From Caldinitratiruptor microaerophilus (GTDB lineage Bacteria; Bacillota; Sulfobacillia; Symbiobacteriales; ZC4RG38): a stretch of DNA of 64,000 nucleotides. Below, piece after piece: positions 22,912 through 43,975 of the stretch. Below the pieces are notes generated by a model. That model made no database searches. It was not told the DNA's origin and saw only the letters and a list, made by a program, of their open reading frames with translations. The stretch covers positions 3,348,001-3,412,000 of the forward strand of contig NZ_AP025628.1 of assembly GCF_025999835.1 (NCBI RefSeq), in the 5' to 3' direction. Within the stretch, counting starts at the first letter, position 1; each line of letters starts with the position of its first letter. The position numbers were made by a program, and so were the translations under genes.

Positions 22912-25551
22912 GTGCGCTGGACACCCCACGCATTCCGCCCCGGCGCGTGGCCGGGTGGGGCGGCACTCCGTTGGCGGCTGGTGAGAGCGATCGTGGCAGC
23001 ACGCAGGAAGCATCGGGTACGGGGAAGGGCCGGTGCGCCGGCACCCGGCGGGCACGAGGTCGGGGGAACGGCGGCCCCGGCCGGTGCAGTCGTAGGGCAG
23101 CGGGAGGAAGCCGCCGCGGCCGAGGCCGCAGCCAGGGCCACCTCAGAGACCCGGGCAGTGCCGCTCGATCGCACCGGCATGGTCCTCCTCGGGGCGTCCC
23201 TGCTCCTGATCCTGATCCCGCCGTTCTTCCGGGGGCTCTTCTTCCCGCTCGAGCAGCTCGTCGCCCTGATGGCGGCGCTGGCGCTCTTCGCCGCGCGCTG
23301 GCTCACCCGCCCGCGTGGCGACGGCGTGGCCCTCGGGCCGCTCGACCTGGCCGTGGCCGGGCTCGCGGCGGCCTACGCCCTCAGCAGCCTGTTTGCCGCG
23401 GCGCCTCGGGCGGCGGTGCAGGACGTGGTCAAGTACCTCCTGTACGCTCTCCTCTTCTGGCTGGTCCAGGACCTGGCCCGGACCCGCCGGGAGAGGCTGT
23501 GGGTCATGCACGCCCTCGTTGCGGCGGCGCTCGGCGTCGCGGTGCTGGGTCTGGGCGCCGCGGCGGGGACCTTCCAGTACAGGGCGGCCTGGGAGGGCAG
23601 CCGGATCAGCTCCTCGCTCCAGTACCCGAACACCCTGGCCGCCTACCTGACGGCCGGTTACTTCGCCACCCTGGGGCTCTGGTCGTGGTCCGCCCGGCAG
23701 CGACCCGCCCTCGGCTTCCTGTACCTGCCTGTCGCCGCCTTCCTATTCATTGTCTTCGTCCACACCCTGTCCCGCGGCGCCTGGCTCCTCTTACCCGTCG
23801 TGGCTGCCATCTTCTGGGCGGCCTCGCCCCGCGGCGCGCGGCTCGGGGCGGCCCTGGCGGTGGTGGCGAGCGTGCTGGCTGCCGTGCCCGGAATCCTCCG
23901 TTTCCCGCAGGCGGTCAAGGCCGGCGCGCCGGGACCCGTGTGGCTGGCCGGCCTCGCCGGACCGGCGCTCGCGCTGGTGCTTCAGGCGGGGCTCCGGGCA
24001 CTGCTGCGTTTGCGGCCGCGGGCGCAGGCAGCGCTGCTGGTGGGTCTGGCGGTGGGGGCCGTCGTGGCCGCCTTCCGGGTGGTACCGGACCTGCGCGCGC
24101 CCGACGCCCTGGTCCAGCGCCTGCAGTCGATCCGGGTCGAGGACTACAGCGCCCGGTCGCGGATCGAGTGGACCTACGACGCGGTGCGGATCGCCCTGGC
24201 GCGGCCGGTCCTCGGCTGGGGCGGCGGCGGCTGGAACGCCGTGTACCTCGGCTTCCAGCGCTGGCCGTACTGGAGCACCCAGGTCCACAACCACTTCGCC
24301 CAGACCCTGGTCGAGGTGGGCGTCGTGGGCTTCGGGGTGTTCGTGGCGATGTGGCTCGCCTGGCTTTACGGGTGGTGGCGGGCCGCGCGGGCGGTGGCCG
24401 CGGCCACGCACGCGGGCGGGGAGGCCGCCGCTGCCGGAGACCCCGAGCGCGCGGCGCTGGCCGGCGTGCTGGCGGCCGGGCTGGCGCTCGGGGCGCACAG
24501 CGCCCTCGACTTCAACCTCTCCCTGAGCGCCGTGAGCCTCTACCTGTGGGCGCTCTTCGGGCTGGTGCGGGCGGCGGAGCGGGAGCGGGCCGGGGACCCG
24601 CAAGGGCTGGTCCTCACCGTGGTCCGGGCCGGCCGGCGCGGGCCGCGGGGGCACACCCGGGGAGGCGCGGCGCGCTGGGTCCCCGCCGGCGCGGCGGTGG
24701 TGCTGCTGGCCCTGGCGGGGAGCCTCGCCCTCGGTATCCGCACGGGCCGGGCGGCGGCCCGGGCGCTGCAGGACCGGCGGGTCGCCGAGGCCGCAGAGGC
24801 GTTCCGGCGGGCCGTGCGGCTTGACCCCCTGGAGGTCACGTACCGGATGGACCTGGGTTCGGCGCTGGAGTCGCTGGCCGCCCGGGAAAAGAACGAGAGC
24901 AAGCGGCGACAGCTTCTCCAGCAGGCCGAGCGGCAGTTGCGGCAGGGGGTCGACCTCGAGCCGTACAGCGCCAACTACCGCACGCTGCTGGGCCTGTACC
25001 TCCTGCGCAACGGACAAGTGGAGGAAGGGCTCCAGCACCTGGAGCGGGCCCGGGAACTGCACCCGCACGAGATCCAGCGCTACGAGACGCTGGCCCAGGC
25101 CTACGCGCAGGCGGGCCAGGCGCTGCTCGTCAAGGAGCCGGAGCGGGCCCGGGAGTACCTGCGGCGGGCCGCTGCGCTGCCGGAGGAAGCCGCCCGGGTG
25201 CGGGACGGGGAACCGGCGTGGGTGCCGACCTACTACCGGATGAAGCCGCCGACGGCGCGGCTGAACCTGGCCGTGGGGCAGGCCCGGGCGCTCCTGGGCC
25301 AGCTGGCTGAGGCCGAAGCCCTCCTGGCGGAGGCCGCGAAGGAGAAGGACCTGCAGCCCGAGGCCCTGGCGTGGCTGGCCGCAGTCCAGGGGGAGGCGGG
25401 CCGGAAGGCCGAGGCGCAGAAGACGGAGGCCGCCGGTCGGGCGGCGGGGGGGGCGTTCAAGGGGTACTACGACCGGGCGCGGCTGTACCTCACCGTGGCC
25501 CTGCACCCGGAGGTGCGCCCGGAGGAGCCGGCAACGACGACGGGCTCGTGA
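22912..25551 (+). CDS. O-antigen-ligase-family membrane protein with C-terminal TPR repeats
   Basis: 879 residues from a GTG with a poor ribosome binding site; GTG at 22981 is equally possible, and the first 80 residues are low-complexity. About a dozen membrane helices follow (from residue 90 to 560). The Wzy_C/O-antigen ligase block is HTLSRGAWLLLP and, after a large loop, GWGGGGWNAVYLGFQRW with VHNHFAQTLVEVG. After a last helix (VVLLALAGSLALGI, about 605), TPR-like repeats run to the end (AAEAFRRAVRLDPLEV, QLRQGVDLEPYSANYRTLLG, QHLERARELHPHEIQRY). It probably links surface glycans. Its place between rplL and rpoB is unusual. Confidence 0.8.
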   Translation: MRWTPHAFRPGAWPGGAALRWRLVRAIVAARRKHRVRGRAGAPAPGGHEVGGTAAPAGAVVGQREEAAAAEAAARATSETRAVPLDRTGMVLLGASLLLILIPPFFRGLFFPLEQLVALMAALALFAARWLTRPRGDGVALGPLDLAVAGLAAAYALSSLFAAAPRAAVQDVVKYLLYALLFWLVQDLARTRRERLWVMHALVAAALGVAVLGLGAAAGTFQYRAAWEGSRISSSLQYPNTLAAYLTAGYFATLGLWSWSARQRPALGFLYLPVAAFLFIVFVHTLSRGAWLLLPVVAAIFWAASPRGARLGAALAVVASVLAAVPGILRFPQAVKAGAPGPVWLAGLAGPALALVLQAGLRALLRLRPRAQAALLVGLAVGAVVAAFRVVPDLRAPDALVQRLQSIRVEDYSARSRIEWTYDAVRIALARPVLGWGGGGWNAVYLGFQRWPYWSTQVHNHFAQTLVEVGVVGFGVFVAMWLAWLYGWWRAARAVAAATHAGGEAAAAGDPERAALAGVLAAGLALGAHSALDFNLSLSAVSLYLWALFGLVRAAERERAGDPQGLVLTVVRAGRRGPRGHTRGGAARWVPAGAAVVLLALAGSLALGIRTGRAAARALQDRRVAEAAEAFRRAVRLDPLEVTYRMDLGSALESLAAREKNESKRRQLLQQAERQLRQGVDLEPYSANYRTLLGLYLLRNGQVEEGLQHLERARELHPHEIQRYETLAQAYAQAGQALLVKEPERAREYLRRAAALPEEAARVRDGEPAWVPTYYRMKPPTARLNLAVGQARALLGQLAEAEALLAEAAKEKDLQPEALAWLAAVQGEAGRKAEAQKTEAAGRAAGGAFKGYYDRARLYLTVALHPEVRPEEPATTTGS

Positions 25552-25570
25552 TCCTGATCCAGATTCGGTA

Positions 25571-25599
25571 TTGACAGCCGGAGGTGGGTATCGTATCAT
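25571..25599 (+). promoter_or_regulatory. rpoB promoter
   Basis: TTGACA (25571-25576), 17 nt, TATCAT (25594-25599). It starts 20 nt after the preceding gene and gives a leader of about 275 nt before rpoB. Confidence 0.88.
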
Positions 25600-25710
25600 A
25601 CACTACTGCGATCTCAGCTGCGCCGCGCGCGGCCGCACATCCCCGGCAGCGGCGGCGATGCTGACTGCGGGATGGAAGTGCATAAACGGTTTTGGAAGCG
25701 GTCACGAATA

Positions 25711-25775
25711 GGACATGTCCCCTGGTAGGACGCATTTACCAGTTCCCCGAGGGACTCCGGTAAGTGGCCTTTTTC
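25711..25775 (+). promoter_or_regulatory. Candidate attenuator in the rpoB leader
   Basis: A palindrome GGACATGTCC (25711-25720) precedes two hairpins that share bases. CTGGTA (25722-25727) can pair with TACCAG (25737-25742). TTACC and GTTCCC (25736-25747) can pair with GGGAC and GGTAA (25751-25763), followed by GTGGCCTTTTTCTTG. The second is a terminator with a five-T run, and the first would prevent it. Leaders of rpoBC operons are known sites of attenuation; this arrangement is my reading. Confidence 0.6.
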
Positions 25776-25879
25776 TTGTTTCGTGCCGGGTTTCCACTGG
25801 ATCAGCTTTCGCGGTGGGGTTGGGTCCAGACGGAGAGCGATCCCGGTGGGTAGTCATGCGGTAAGGAGGCCAAGCGTGG

Positions 25880-29614
<3,735 letters not shown>

Positions 29615-29638
29615 GGGTGCGAAGGGGGACGGTCGGGC

Positions 29639-33286
<3,648 letters not shown>

Positions 33287-33299
33287 GCGCAACGCAACG

Positions 33300-33336
33300 C
33301 GGCCGGTGGCGCGATCTTGCGCCGCCGGCCGTTCCT
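33300..33336 (+). terminator. Terminator after rpoC
   Basis: 13-bp stem CGGCCGGTGGCGC / GCGCCGCCGGCCG (one G-U pair) with a GATCTT loop, followed by TTCCTCTTG, 13 nt past the rpoC stop. Confidence 0.75.
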
Positions 33337-33391
33337 CTTGCACCCGTTCGCTTCCGGCGCGAAAATTTCAGCGCACCTCCCGGAGGGCGAC

Positions 33392-34039
33392 ATGACCGAG
33401 CACTACTTCACGCCGAGACCCCAGACGCCCCACGAAGAGGCGGAGTTCACGGCCGTGCTGCGCGGGATGGAGTTCCGCTTTCGCACCGACCGGGCCGTGT
33501 TCTCCCGGGAGCGGGTCGACCCCGGCACCCGGCTCCTGGTCGAAGCCATGCGGATCGGGCCGGCCGACACCGTGCTGGACCTGGGCTGCGGCTACGGAGT
33601 GCTCGGGATCGTGGCGGCCCGGCTCGCGCCGCAGGGACGTGTATATATGGTAGACATGAACGAGCGCGCCGCCCGGCTCGCGGAGGCCAACGCCGAGCGG
33701 AACGGGGTGCGCAACGCGGAGGTTCGGGTCGGGGATGGCACGGGCCCCCTGGCCGGCATCCGCTTCGACGTGATCCTGATGAACCCGCCCGTGCGGGCCG
33801 GCAAGGCGGCGGTGCACCGCCTGGTGGCCGAGGCGGGAGCGGCCCTGAAGCCGGGGGGCAGCCTGTGGGTGGTCATCGGCAACAAGCAGGGGGCCCCTTC
33901 GCTGAAGCGCCACCTCGGGGCGGTGTTCCGGGAACTGGAAGACGTGGACCGCAAGGGGGGCTACCACGTCTACCGGGCGCAAGGGTGGCTGGGGGTTCCG
34001 CGTGACGAAAGAATTGACGCCAACCCGGGACCAAAGTAG
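33392..34039 (+). CDS. RsmC/YbxB-like class I SAM-dependent methyltransferase
   Basis: 215 residues from ATG (MTEHYFTPRPQTPHEE) behind CGGAGGG; an upstream frame extension overlaps the terminator and is rejected. The SAM motif is VLDLGCGYGVLGIVAA, the acidic motif YMVDMNERAA, and the catalytic NPP motif VILMNPPVRAGK is typical of RNA/DNA base N-methyltransferases. The start block (FRTDRAVFSRERVDPGTRLLVEA) matches YbxB/RsmC proteins that methylate 16S rRNA guanine. In Bacillus the homologue sits between rplL and rpoB; here it follows rpoC. Confidence 0.9.
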   Translation: MTEHYFTPRPQTPHEEAEFTAVLRGMEFRFRTDRAVFSRERVDPGTRLLVEAMRIGPADTVLDLGCGYGVLGIVAARLAPQGRVYMVDMNERAARLAEANAERNGVRNAEVRVGDGTGPLAGIRFDVILMNPPVRAGKAAVHRLVAEAGAALKPGGSLWVVIGNKQGAPSLKRHLGAVFRELEDVDRKGGYHVYRAQGWLGVPRDERIDANPGPK

Positions 34040-34042
34040 AAT
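34014..34042 (+). promoter_or_regulatory. Promoter of the str operon
   Basis: TTGACG (34014-34019), 17 nt, TAGAAT (34037-34042), inside the last codons of the methyltransferase gene and 36 nt before the L7Ae-like start. Confidence 0.85.
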
Positions 34043-34077
34043 ATGAACGTGTGTCTCGGGCAGGAGGTACCCGGAAG

Positions 34078-34329
34078 ATGTCTTTGGAGCGTCTGAAGGC
34101 GGCCAGGAAGAAGACCATCGGCACCAAGCAGACGGCCAAGGCGATTGAACGGGGGCTCGCCCGGGTGGTTTTCGTGGCCCGGGATGCGGACACGGCGGTG
34201 ACCCGGGACGTGGTGGCTGCGGCGACCGCCCGGCACCTGGAACTCGTGTACGTCGACACCATGGCCGCCCTCGGCAAGGCGTGCGGGATCGACGTCGGCG
34301 CCGCGGCGGCGGCCATCCTCGAAGGTTAG
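34078..34329 (+). CDS. L7Ae/YbxF-like K-turn RNA-binding protein
   Basis: 83 residues from ATG ([21 protein letters not shown]) about 9 nt after AGGAGGT. It has the L7Ae/L30e fold signature: [26 protein letters not shown], then [25 protein letters not shown]. Members bind kink-turn RNA; Firmicutes carry this gene directly before rpsL. It is the first gene of the transcript that continues into rpsL. Confidence 0.93.
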   Translation: MSLERLKAARKKTIGTKQTAKAIERGLARVVFVARDADTAVTRDVVAAATARHLELVYVDTMAALGKACGIDVGAAAAAILEG

Positions 34330-34360
34330 AAACGGGAAGGGAGGTGTACGAGGCAGACCG

Positions 34361-34750
34361 ATGCCGACCATTCAGCAGCTCGTTCGCATGGGGCGCGAGG
34401 CGTTCGAGAGGAAGTCCAAGGCCCCGGCCCTGAAGGGCAACCCCTTCAAGCGGGGCGTTTGCACGGTGGTCAAGACCACCACGCCGAAGAAGCCGAACTC
34501 GGCGCTGCGGAAGATCGCCCGCGTGCGCCTGACCAACGGGATCGAGGTGACTGCCTACATCCCCGGGGAAGGCCACAACCTGCAGGAGCACTCCGTGGTG
34601 CTGGTGCGCGGCGGGCGCGTGAAGGACCTGCCGGGCGTGCGCTATCACATCGTGCGGGGGACGCTGGACTCCGCCGGCGTCGCCAACCGCAAGCAGGGCC
34701 GGTCCAAGTACGGTGCCAAGCGGGCCCAGAAGGGCGCCGCCCGCAGATGA
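34361..34750 (+). CDS. rpsL: 30S ribosomal protein S12
   Basis: 129 residues, a decoding-centre protein. The universal loops [18 protein letters not shown] and [16 protein letters not shown] are intact, with Lys at the streptomycin-sensitive site. Basic C-terminal tail [16 protein letters not shown] behind GGGAGGT. A 215-nt gap with no feature separates it from rpsG. Confidence 0.99.
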   Translation: MPTIQQLVRMGREAFERKSKAPALKGNPFKRGVCTVVKTTTPKKPNSALRKIARVRLTNGIEVTAYIPGEGHNLQEHSVVLVRGGRVKDLPGVRYHIVRGTLDSAGVANRKQGRSKYGAKRAQKGAARR

Positions 34751-34965
34751 GCAGACGGTCTCATCGTCGGATGCGGGGAACCGGCTGGCAAGAGTAGTCG
34801 CACCCGAGACGAAGCCCCAGATCCGGCATACCCGACCGGGGGCGGGGGAAACCTACGCCCTGGCTTCGCGCCGTGCCGCCCGGCGCCCGCTGCCGGCGTG
34901 CCCGCGGGGCCGCGTGGGCCGGATCCGGGACTGGCCAGCCGGGACTCAGAAAGGGGGAAGGCTTC

Positions 34966-35436
34966 ATGCCGCGCCGTGGACCCGCTCCCCGCCGGAAGAT
35001 CGCGCCGGACCCCATCTACAACAGCGAGCTGGTGGCCCGGCTGATCAACAAGGTGATGTGGGACGGGAAGAAGTCCCTGGCACAGCGGATCGTGTACTCG
35101 GCCTTCGACCGGGTCGCCGAGAAGACCGGCAAGTCGCCGCTCGAGGTGTTCGAGGCGGCAGTGAAGAACGCGATGCCGCTGCTGGAAGTCCGGCCTCGCC
35201 GGGTGGGCGGTGCCACGTACCAGGTGCCGATCGAGGTGCGCCCGGAGCGGCGGACGTCGCTGGCGCTCCGGTGGCTGGTACAGTACGCCCGGGACCGCAG
35301 CGAGCGGACGATGATCGAGCGGCTGGCAAACGAGCTGATGGACGCTGCGAACGGCACCGGCGGTGCCGTCAAGCGGCGGGAGGAAGTGCACAAGATGGCC
35401 GAGGCGAACCGGCCGTTCGCGCACTATCGCTGGTAA
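34966..35436 (+). CDS. rpsG: 30S ribosomal protein S7
   Basis: 156 residues, the usual length ([20 protein letters not shown]). It nucleates assembly of the 30S head. The block [20 protein letters not shown] and the C-terminal [18 protein letters not shown] are standard. ATG about 9 nt after AAAGGGGG. Next gene fusA after 54 nt. Confidence 0.99.
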   Translation: MPRRGPAPRRKIAPDPIYNSELVARLINKVMWDGKKSLAQRIVYSAFDRVAEKTGKSPLEVFEAAVKNAMPLLEVRPRRVGGATYQVPIEVRPERRTSLALRWLVQYARDRSERTMIERLANELMDAANGTGGAVKRREEVHKMAEANRPFAHYRW

Positions 35437-35490
35437 GCGGCCGGGTCTTGCCAACGGACCCTGAAGCTGACGGGAAAGGGGGGTAAGCGG

Positions 35491-37575
<2,085 letters not shown>

Positions 37576-37629
37576 GGGGAAATCGGGGGGGCGGAGCCCG
37601 CACCCCCAAAAGGGAGGACGCGAGAGGCA

Positions 37630-38817
<1,188 letters not shown>

Positions 38818-38834
38818 CTCCGCCGCGTGGGGTG

Positions 38835-38865
38835 GCCCCCCCGGGCACAGGCCGTCCGGGGGGGC
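38835..38865 (+). terminator. Hairpin between tuf and rpsJ
   Basis: 10-bp stem GCCCCCCCGG / CCGGGGGGGC with an 11-nt loop, 18 nt past the tuf stop. No T-run follows. A boundary or attenuation point between the str and S10 groups. Confidence 0.55.
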
Positions 38866-38892
38866 GTGCCCACCTATGAGGAGGGATGCGAG

Positions 38893-39213
38893 ATGGCGGC
38901 TCCCCAGCCCGGTCAGAAGATCCGCATCCGGCTCCGCGCCTTCGACCACAAGATCCTGGACGCTTCCGCCCAGAAGATCGTCGAGACGGCGCAGCGCACG
39001 GGGGCCCGGGTCTCCGGTCCGGTGCCGCTGCCGACCGAGCGGAGCGTGTTCACGATCCTGACCGCCCCGAACGGCGAGAAGGACATCCGCGAGCAGTTCG
39101 AGATGCGGACGCACAAGCGGCTGATCGACATCCACGATCCGAGCTCCAAGACCGTCGACGCACTGATGCGGCTGGACCTGCCGGCCGGAGTGGACATCGA
39201 GATCAAGCTGTGA
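38893..39213 (+). CDS. rpsJ: 30S ribosomal protein S10
   Basis: 106 residues ([20 protein letters not shown]). The loop [17 protein letters not shown] and [19 protein letters not shown] are universal. In some bacteria it also acts as NusE in antitermination. ATG behind GAGGAGGG. First gene of the S10 group. Confidence 0.99.
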   Translation: MAAPQPGQKIRIRLRAFDHKILDASAQKIVETAQRTGARVSGPVPLPTERSVFTILTAPNGEKDIREQFEMRTHKRLIDIHDPSSKTVDALMRLDLPAGVDIEIKL

Positions 39214-39216
39214 GCG

Positions 39217-39237
39217 GCGGCGGGATTCGCCCGCCGC
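39217..39237 (+). repeat. Hairpin between rpsJ and rplC
   Basis: 8-bp stem GCGGCGGG / CCCGCCGC with an ATTCG loop, in a 189-nt gap that is long for this operon and otherwise carries no gene. No T-run. Perhaps a processing or attenuation element. Confidence 0.4.
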
Positions 39238-39402
39238 AGGTGGGTCCGGAAGGCATCATGTTGCAGCCCCGGGTCGCGGCGCCCGGGTGGGGCGCCGGCC
39301 ACCGGGCCGGCGGCACGGGCGCCGGCGCGAGACGGACCCGCTGGTCCCCGGCGGGCCGGTTCGCGGGCCCGGAGCGGCAACCGCTGATGAGGAGGTGCAG
39401 GC

Positions 39403-40050
39403 ATGAAGAAGGGGATCCTGGGCCGCAAGCTGGGCATGACCCAGGTGTTCGACGAGGCCGGCCGGGCGATCCCGGTGACGGTCATCGAGGCCGGGCCCTG
39501 CGTGGTGGTCCAGAAGAAGACCGCTGCCACCGATGGCTACGACGCCATCCAGGTGGGCTTCGGCGACATCAAGGAGAAGCACGTGAACCGGCCGCTCATG
39601 GGGCACTTCAAGAAGGCCGGGCTTCCGCCCCGGCGGTTCCTGCGGGAACTGCGCCTGGAGAGCGTGGACGGCTACGAGGTCGGGAGCGAGATCCGGGCGG
39701 ACATCTTCAGCCCGGGCGAGCTGGTCGACGTCACCGGACGCTCCAAGGGCAAGGGCTTCGCCGGCGGCGTGAAGCGCCACGGTTTCCACCGGGGTCCGAT
39801 GGCCCACGGCTCGAAGTACCACCGCGCCCCCGGTTCGCTCGGGTTCCGGGCGGCGGCGCGGGTGCCCAAGGGCCGCAGGCTGCCGGGCCGCATGGGCGGC
39901 GACCGGGTGACCATCCTGGGCCTGAAGGTCGTGCGGGTGGACCCGGAGCGGAACCTGCTCCTGATCAAGGGCGCGGTCCCGGGGCCGAAGGGGTCCCTGG
40001 TGATCGTGCGTGACTCCGTCAAGGCGACGGCACGGGCTGCGGCCCGGTAG
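39403..40050 (+). CDS. rplC: 50S ribosomal protein L3
   Basis: 215 residues ([20 protein letters not shown]). The peptidyl-transferase-reaching loop is [20 protein letters not shown], and [21 protein letters not shown] closes the barrel. ATG behind GAGGAGG; rplD follows after 18 nt. Confidence 0.99.
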   Translation: MKKGILGRKLGMTQVFDEAGRAIPVTVIEAGPCVVVQKKTAATDGYDAIQVGFGDIKEKHVNRPLMGHFKKAGLPPRRFLRELRLESVDGYEVGSEIRADIFSPGELVDVTGRSKGKGFAGGVKRHGFHRGPMAHGSKYHRAPGSLGFRAAARVPKGRRLPGRMGGDRVTILGLKVVRVDPERNLLLIKGAVPGPKGSLVIVRDSVKATARAAAR

Positions 40051-40068
40051 AGGAGGGGGTGAGAAGCG

Positions 40069-40689
40069 ATGCCAACGGTACCGGTGTACAACAAGGACGG
40101 CCAGCAGGTGGGCGAGCTCACCCTGCGGGATGACATCTTCGGCCTGGAGCCGAATCCGCACGTCCTGCACCAGGTCGTGACCGCCTACCTGGCCAACCAG
40201 CGCCAGGGCACCCACGACACGAAGACGCGGGCCGAGGTGTCCGGCGGCGGCCGCAAGCCCTGGCGGCAGAAGGGGACCGGCCGGGCCCGGCAGGGTTCGA
40301 TCCGGGCGCCCCACTGGCGGCACGGCGGCATTGTCTTCGGGCCTCACCCCCGGAGCTACCGGATCGACGTGCCCGGGAAGCTTCGCCGGCTGGCCCTGAA
40401 GCAGGCCCTCTCGGACAAGGTCCAGGGCGGCAACTTCGTGGTGCTGGACGAGTACAAGCTGGAGAAACCCCGGACCAAGGCCGTGGTGCAGCTTCTCAAG
40501 AACTTCGGCGCCGACAGGGCGCTGATCGTGACCGCCGACGGCGACATCACCGTGTACAAGTCTGCCCGAAACATCCCGGGCGTAGGCGCCATGCGGGCTC
40601 GTGACCTGAACACCTACCAGGTCCTGCGGGCGCCCAAGGTGATCATCACGAAGGATGCGGTCGCGGTGGTCGAGGAGGTGCTCGGCTGA
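40069..40689 (+). CDS. rplD: 50S ribosomal protein L4
   Basis: 206 residues. The exit-tunnel loop is [19 protein letters not shown], followed by [20 protein letters not shown]4 autoregulates the S10 operon in some bacteria; no matching leader was recognised here. ATG after GAGGGGG. Confidence 0.99.
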   Translation: MPTVPVYNKDGQQVGELTLRDDIFGLEPNPHVLHQVVTAYLANQRQGTHDTKTRAEVSGGGRKPWRQKGTGRARQGSIRAPHWRHGGIVFGPHPRSYRIDVPGKLRRLALKQALSDKVQGGNFVVLDEYKLEKPRTKAVVQLLKNFGADRALIVTADGDITVYKSARNIPGVGAMRARDLNTYQVLRAPKVIITKDAVAVVEEVLG

Positions 40690-40690
40690 G

Positions 40691-40975
40691 ATGGACGCCC
40701 GGGACATCATCATTCGCCCGTGGATCACGGAGAAGAGCACCGCCCTCATGCAGGACCGCAAGTACACCTTCGAGGTGCACCCCGACGCCAACAAGGTGCA
40801 GATCAAGAAGGCCGTCGAGGAGATCTTCAAGGTCAAGGTCCTGAAGGTGAACACCATGCGGGTCCCCGGCAAGCTGCGCCGGGTGGGCCGCTTCGTCGGG
40901 CGCAAGCCGGACCGGAAGAAGGCGATCGTGACCCTGGCGGAGGGCCAGTCCATCCCGATCTTCGAGGGCGTGTAG
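40691..40975 (+). CDS. rplW: 50S ribosomal protein L23
   Basis: 94 residues ([20 protein letters not shown]), at the tunnel exit, where signal recognition particle and trigger factor dock. Motif [20 protein letters not shown]. It starts one base after the rplD stop, with AGGAGG in the rplD end, so it is translationally coupled. Confidence 0.99.
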   Translation: MDARDIIIRPWITEKSTALMQDRKYTFEVHPDANKVQIKKAVEEIFKVKVLKVNTMRVPGKLRRVGRFVGRKPDRKKAIVTLAEGQSIPIFEGV

Positions 40976-40994
40976 GAAGGAGGGAGCGGAAGGC

Positions 40995-41825
<831 letters not shown>

Positions 41826-41837
41826 GGGGGGACGGAG

Positions 41838-42122
41838 ATGGGGCGCTCACTGAAGAAGGGGCCCTACGTGGACGCCAAGCTCGCCCGGCGGATCGCCGAG
41901 CTCAACGAGAAGGGCGAGAAGCGCGTCCTCAAGACCTGGGCCCGGGACTGCACGATCATCCCGGAGTTCGTGGGCCACACCATCGCCGTGCACGACGGGC
42001 GAAAGCACGTGCCGGTCTACATCACGGAGGAGATGGTGGGCCACAAGCTGGGCGAGTTCGCTCCCACCCGGACCTTCAAGGGCCACGGTGGGATGACGGA
42101 GAAGGCCACGCGGCTCAAGTAG
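41838..42122 (+). CDS. rpsS: 30S ribosomal protein S19
   Basis: 94 residues ([20 protein letters not shown]), in the 30S head with S13. [21 protein letters not shown] and [15 protein letters not shown] are standard. 12 nt after rplB. Confidence 0.99.
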   Translation: MGRSLKKGPYVDAKLARRIAELNEKGEKRVLKTWARDCTIIPEFVGHTIAVHDGRKHVPVYITEEMVGHKLGEFAPTRTFKGHGGMTEKATRLK

Positions 42123-42138
42123 GGGGAGGAGGGTTCGC

Positions 42139-42480
42139 ATGGAGGCCAAGGCGGTCGCCCGCTACGTGCGTATCGCCCCCCGGAAGTGCCGCGTGGTGAT
42201 CGACCTGATCCGGGGGAAGCGCGTGGACGAGGCGCTGAACATCCTGCGTTTCGTGCCGAAGCGGGCCTCGGTGCCCATCGCCAAGGTGGTGAAGAGCGCC
42301 GCGGCCAACGCCGAGCACAACTACAACATGAACCGCGATCGCCTCGTCATCACGAAGGCGTACGTGGACCAGGGGCCCACGCTCAAGCGCTACCACCCGC
42401 GGCAGCGCGGGCAGGCCTTCCCGATCCTGAAGCGCACCTCCCACATCACCGTCGTGGTGGAGGAAAAGGAGGGCAAGTAA
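42139..42480 (+). CDS. rplV: 50S ribosomal protein L22
   Basis: 113 residues. The loop lining the exit tunnel is near [21 protein letters not shown]-terminus [20 protein letters not shown] is typical. Macrolide-resistance insertions are not evident. ATG after GGGGAGGAGG. Confidence 0.99.
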   Translation: MEAKAVARYVRIAPRKCRVVIDLIRGKRVDEALNILRFVPKRASVPIAKVVKSAAANAEHNYNMNRDRLVITKAYVDQGPTLKRYHPRQRGQAFPILKRTSHITVVVEEKEGK

Positions 42481-42484
42481 GGGC

Positions 42485-43258
42485 GTGGGTCAGAAGGTAC
42501 ATCCCAACGGCCTGCGGGTCGGTGTCTACCGGGACTGGAACTCGCGCTGGTTTGCGAGCAAGAAGGAGCTGCCGGAGCTCCTCGTCGAGGACACGAAGAT
42601 CCGGAAGTACATCAAGCGCACGTTCTACAACGCCGGCATCTCCCGCGTCGAGATCGAGCGCAGCGCCGGCCGCGTCCGGGTGATCATCCACACCGGCAAG
42701 CCGGGCATGGTCATCGGCAAGGGCGGCGCGGGGGTCGAGGAGCTCCGGAAGACGCTGGAGCAGATGACCGGCAAGCAGGTCAAGATCGACATCATCGAGA
42801 TCCGGGCGCCGGAGCTCGACGCCCAGCTCGTGGCCGAGAGCGTGGCCCAGCAGCTCGAGAAGCGGGTCTCCGCCCGCCGGGCCATGAAGCAGGCCATCAG
42901 CCGGGCGATGCGCCTCGGCGCCAAGGGCGCCCGCATCATCGTCTCGGGTCGCATCGCCGGCGCCGAGATCGCCCGCCGCGAGCGCGACTGGGAGGGGACG
43001 GTGCCCCTGCACACGCTGCGCGCGGACATCGACTACGGCTTTGCCGAGGCGAACACGACCTACGGCAAGATCGGCGTCAAGGTCTGGATCTACAAGGGTG
43101 AGTTCGGGCAGCAGATCGTCCCGGCCGAGACCGCCCGCGACCGGCGCGAGCGCGGCGGCCGGCGGGGCCGGGGCGGCGACCGGGGCCGGGAGGGCGGCCG
43201 CCAGCCGGCCGGCGCCGGTGCCGGGCGCGGCGGCCGCGGCGAGAGGAGGGGGCGGTGA
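42485..43258 (+). CDS. rpsC: 30S ribosomal protein S3 with Arg/Gly-rich tail
   Basis: 257 residues against about 210-220 usual. GTG start ([20 protein letters not shown]). KH domain [20 protein letters not shown], then [13 protein letters not shown]. The last 45 residues (from about 213) are an RG-rich extension ([19 protein letters not shown]), not part of the core fold and probably disordered and RNA-binding. Four nt after rplV. Confidence 0.99.
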   Translation: MGQKVHPNGLRVGVYRDWNSRWFASKKELPELLVEDTKIRKYIKRTFYNAGISRVEIERSAGRVRVIIHTGKPGMVIGKGGAGVEELRKTLEQMTGKQVKIDIIEIRAPELDAQLVAESVAQQLEKRVSARRAMKQAISRAMRLGAKGARIIVSGRIAGAEIARRERDWEGTVPLHTLRADIDYGFAEANTTYGKIGVKVWIYKGEFGQQIVPAETARDRRERGGRRGRGGDRGREGGRQPAGAGAGRGGRGERRGR

Positions 43259-43261
43259 GCC

Positions 43262-43765
43262 GTGCTGGCTCCCAAGCGTGTACAGTGGCGCAAGCCGCAC
43301 CGGAAGTCGAACCTCCGGGGCCGCACCAAGGGCGGGGCGTTCATCGCCTTCGGCGAGTACGGCCTGCAGGCGCTGGAGCCGGGTTGGATCACCGACCGGC
43401 AGATCGAGGCCGCCCGCGTGGCCATCACCCGCTTCGTCCGCCGTGGCGGGAAGCTCTGGATCAAGATCTTCCCCCACAAGGCCATCACGAAGAAGCCGGC
43501 CGAGACCCGCATGGGTTCCGGCAAGGGCACGCCGGAGTTCTGGGTGGCCGTGGTGAAGCCGGGCCGGATCCTGTTCGAGATGGCCGGCGTCCCCGAGGAC
43601 GTGGCCCGGGAGGCGCTGCGCCTCGCCTCGCACAAGCTTCCGGTGAAGACGCGGTTCGTGACGAAGGCGGATGCGCCGCCGCCCGACCGCGCGGAGCAGG
43701 CTCCGGCGGACGCCGCGCCGCAGCCGGCGGGCGCCGAGGCAAAGGCGGGTGGTGAAACCGAATGA
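43262..43765 (+). CDS. rplP: 50S ribosomal protein L16 with C-terminal extension
   Basis: 167 residues; the usual length is about 137-145. GTG start ([20 protein letters not shown]). Core motifs [11 protein letters not shown]-like [19 protein letters not shown] and [19 protein letters not shown] are intact. Residues 138-167 are an Ala/Pro/acidic extension ([16 protein letters not shown]). The stop overlaps rpmC (ATGA). Confidence 0.98.
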   Translation: MLAPKRVQWRKPHRKSNLRGRTKGGAFIAFGEYGLQALEPGWITDRQIEAARVAITRFVRRGGKLWIKIFPHKAITKKPAETRMGSGKGTPEFWVAVVKPGRILFEMAGVPEDVAREALRLASHKLPVKTRFVTKADAPPPDRAEQAPADAAPQPAGAEAKAGGETE

Positions 43766-43962
43766 AGGCCAAGGAGATCCGCGAGATGAGCTCCGAGGAG
43801 CTCCGGGCCAAGGTGCGGAGCCTCAAGGAGGAGCTCTTCAACCTGCGCTTCCAGGCCGCCACCCAGAACCTCGACAATCCCGCCCGCATCCGGGCCGTGC
43901 GCAAGGACATCGCCCGGATCCTGACGATCCTGCGGGAGCGGGAACTGAAGGCGCAGACCTGA
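43762..43962 (+). CDS. rpmC: 50S ribosomal protein L29
   Basis: 66 residues, two helices ([40 protein letters not shown]). It sits beside L23 at the tunnel exit. ATG overlaps the rplP stop. Confidence 0.98.
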   Translation: MKAKEIREMSSEELRAKVRSLKEELFNLRFQAATQNLDNPARIRAVRKDIARILTILRERELKAQT

Positions 43963-43975
43963 GGGGGTGGACGGC

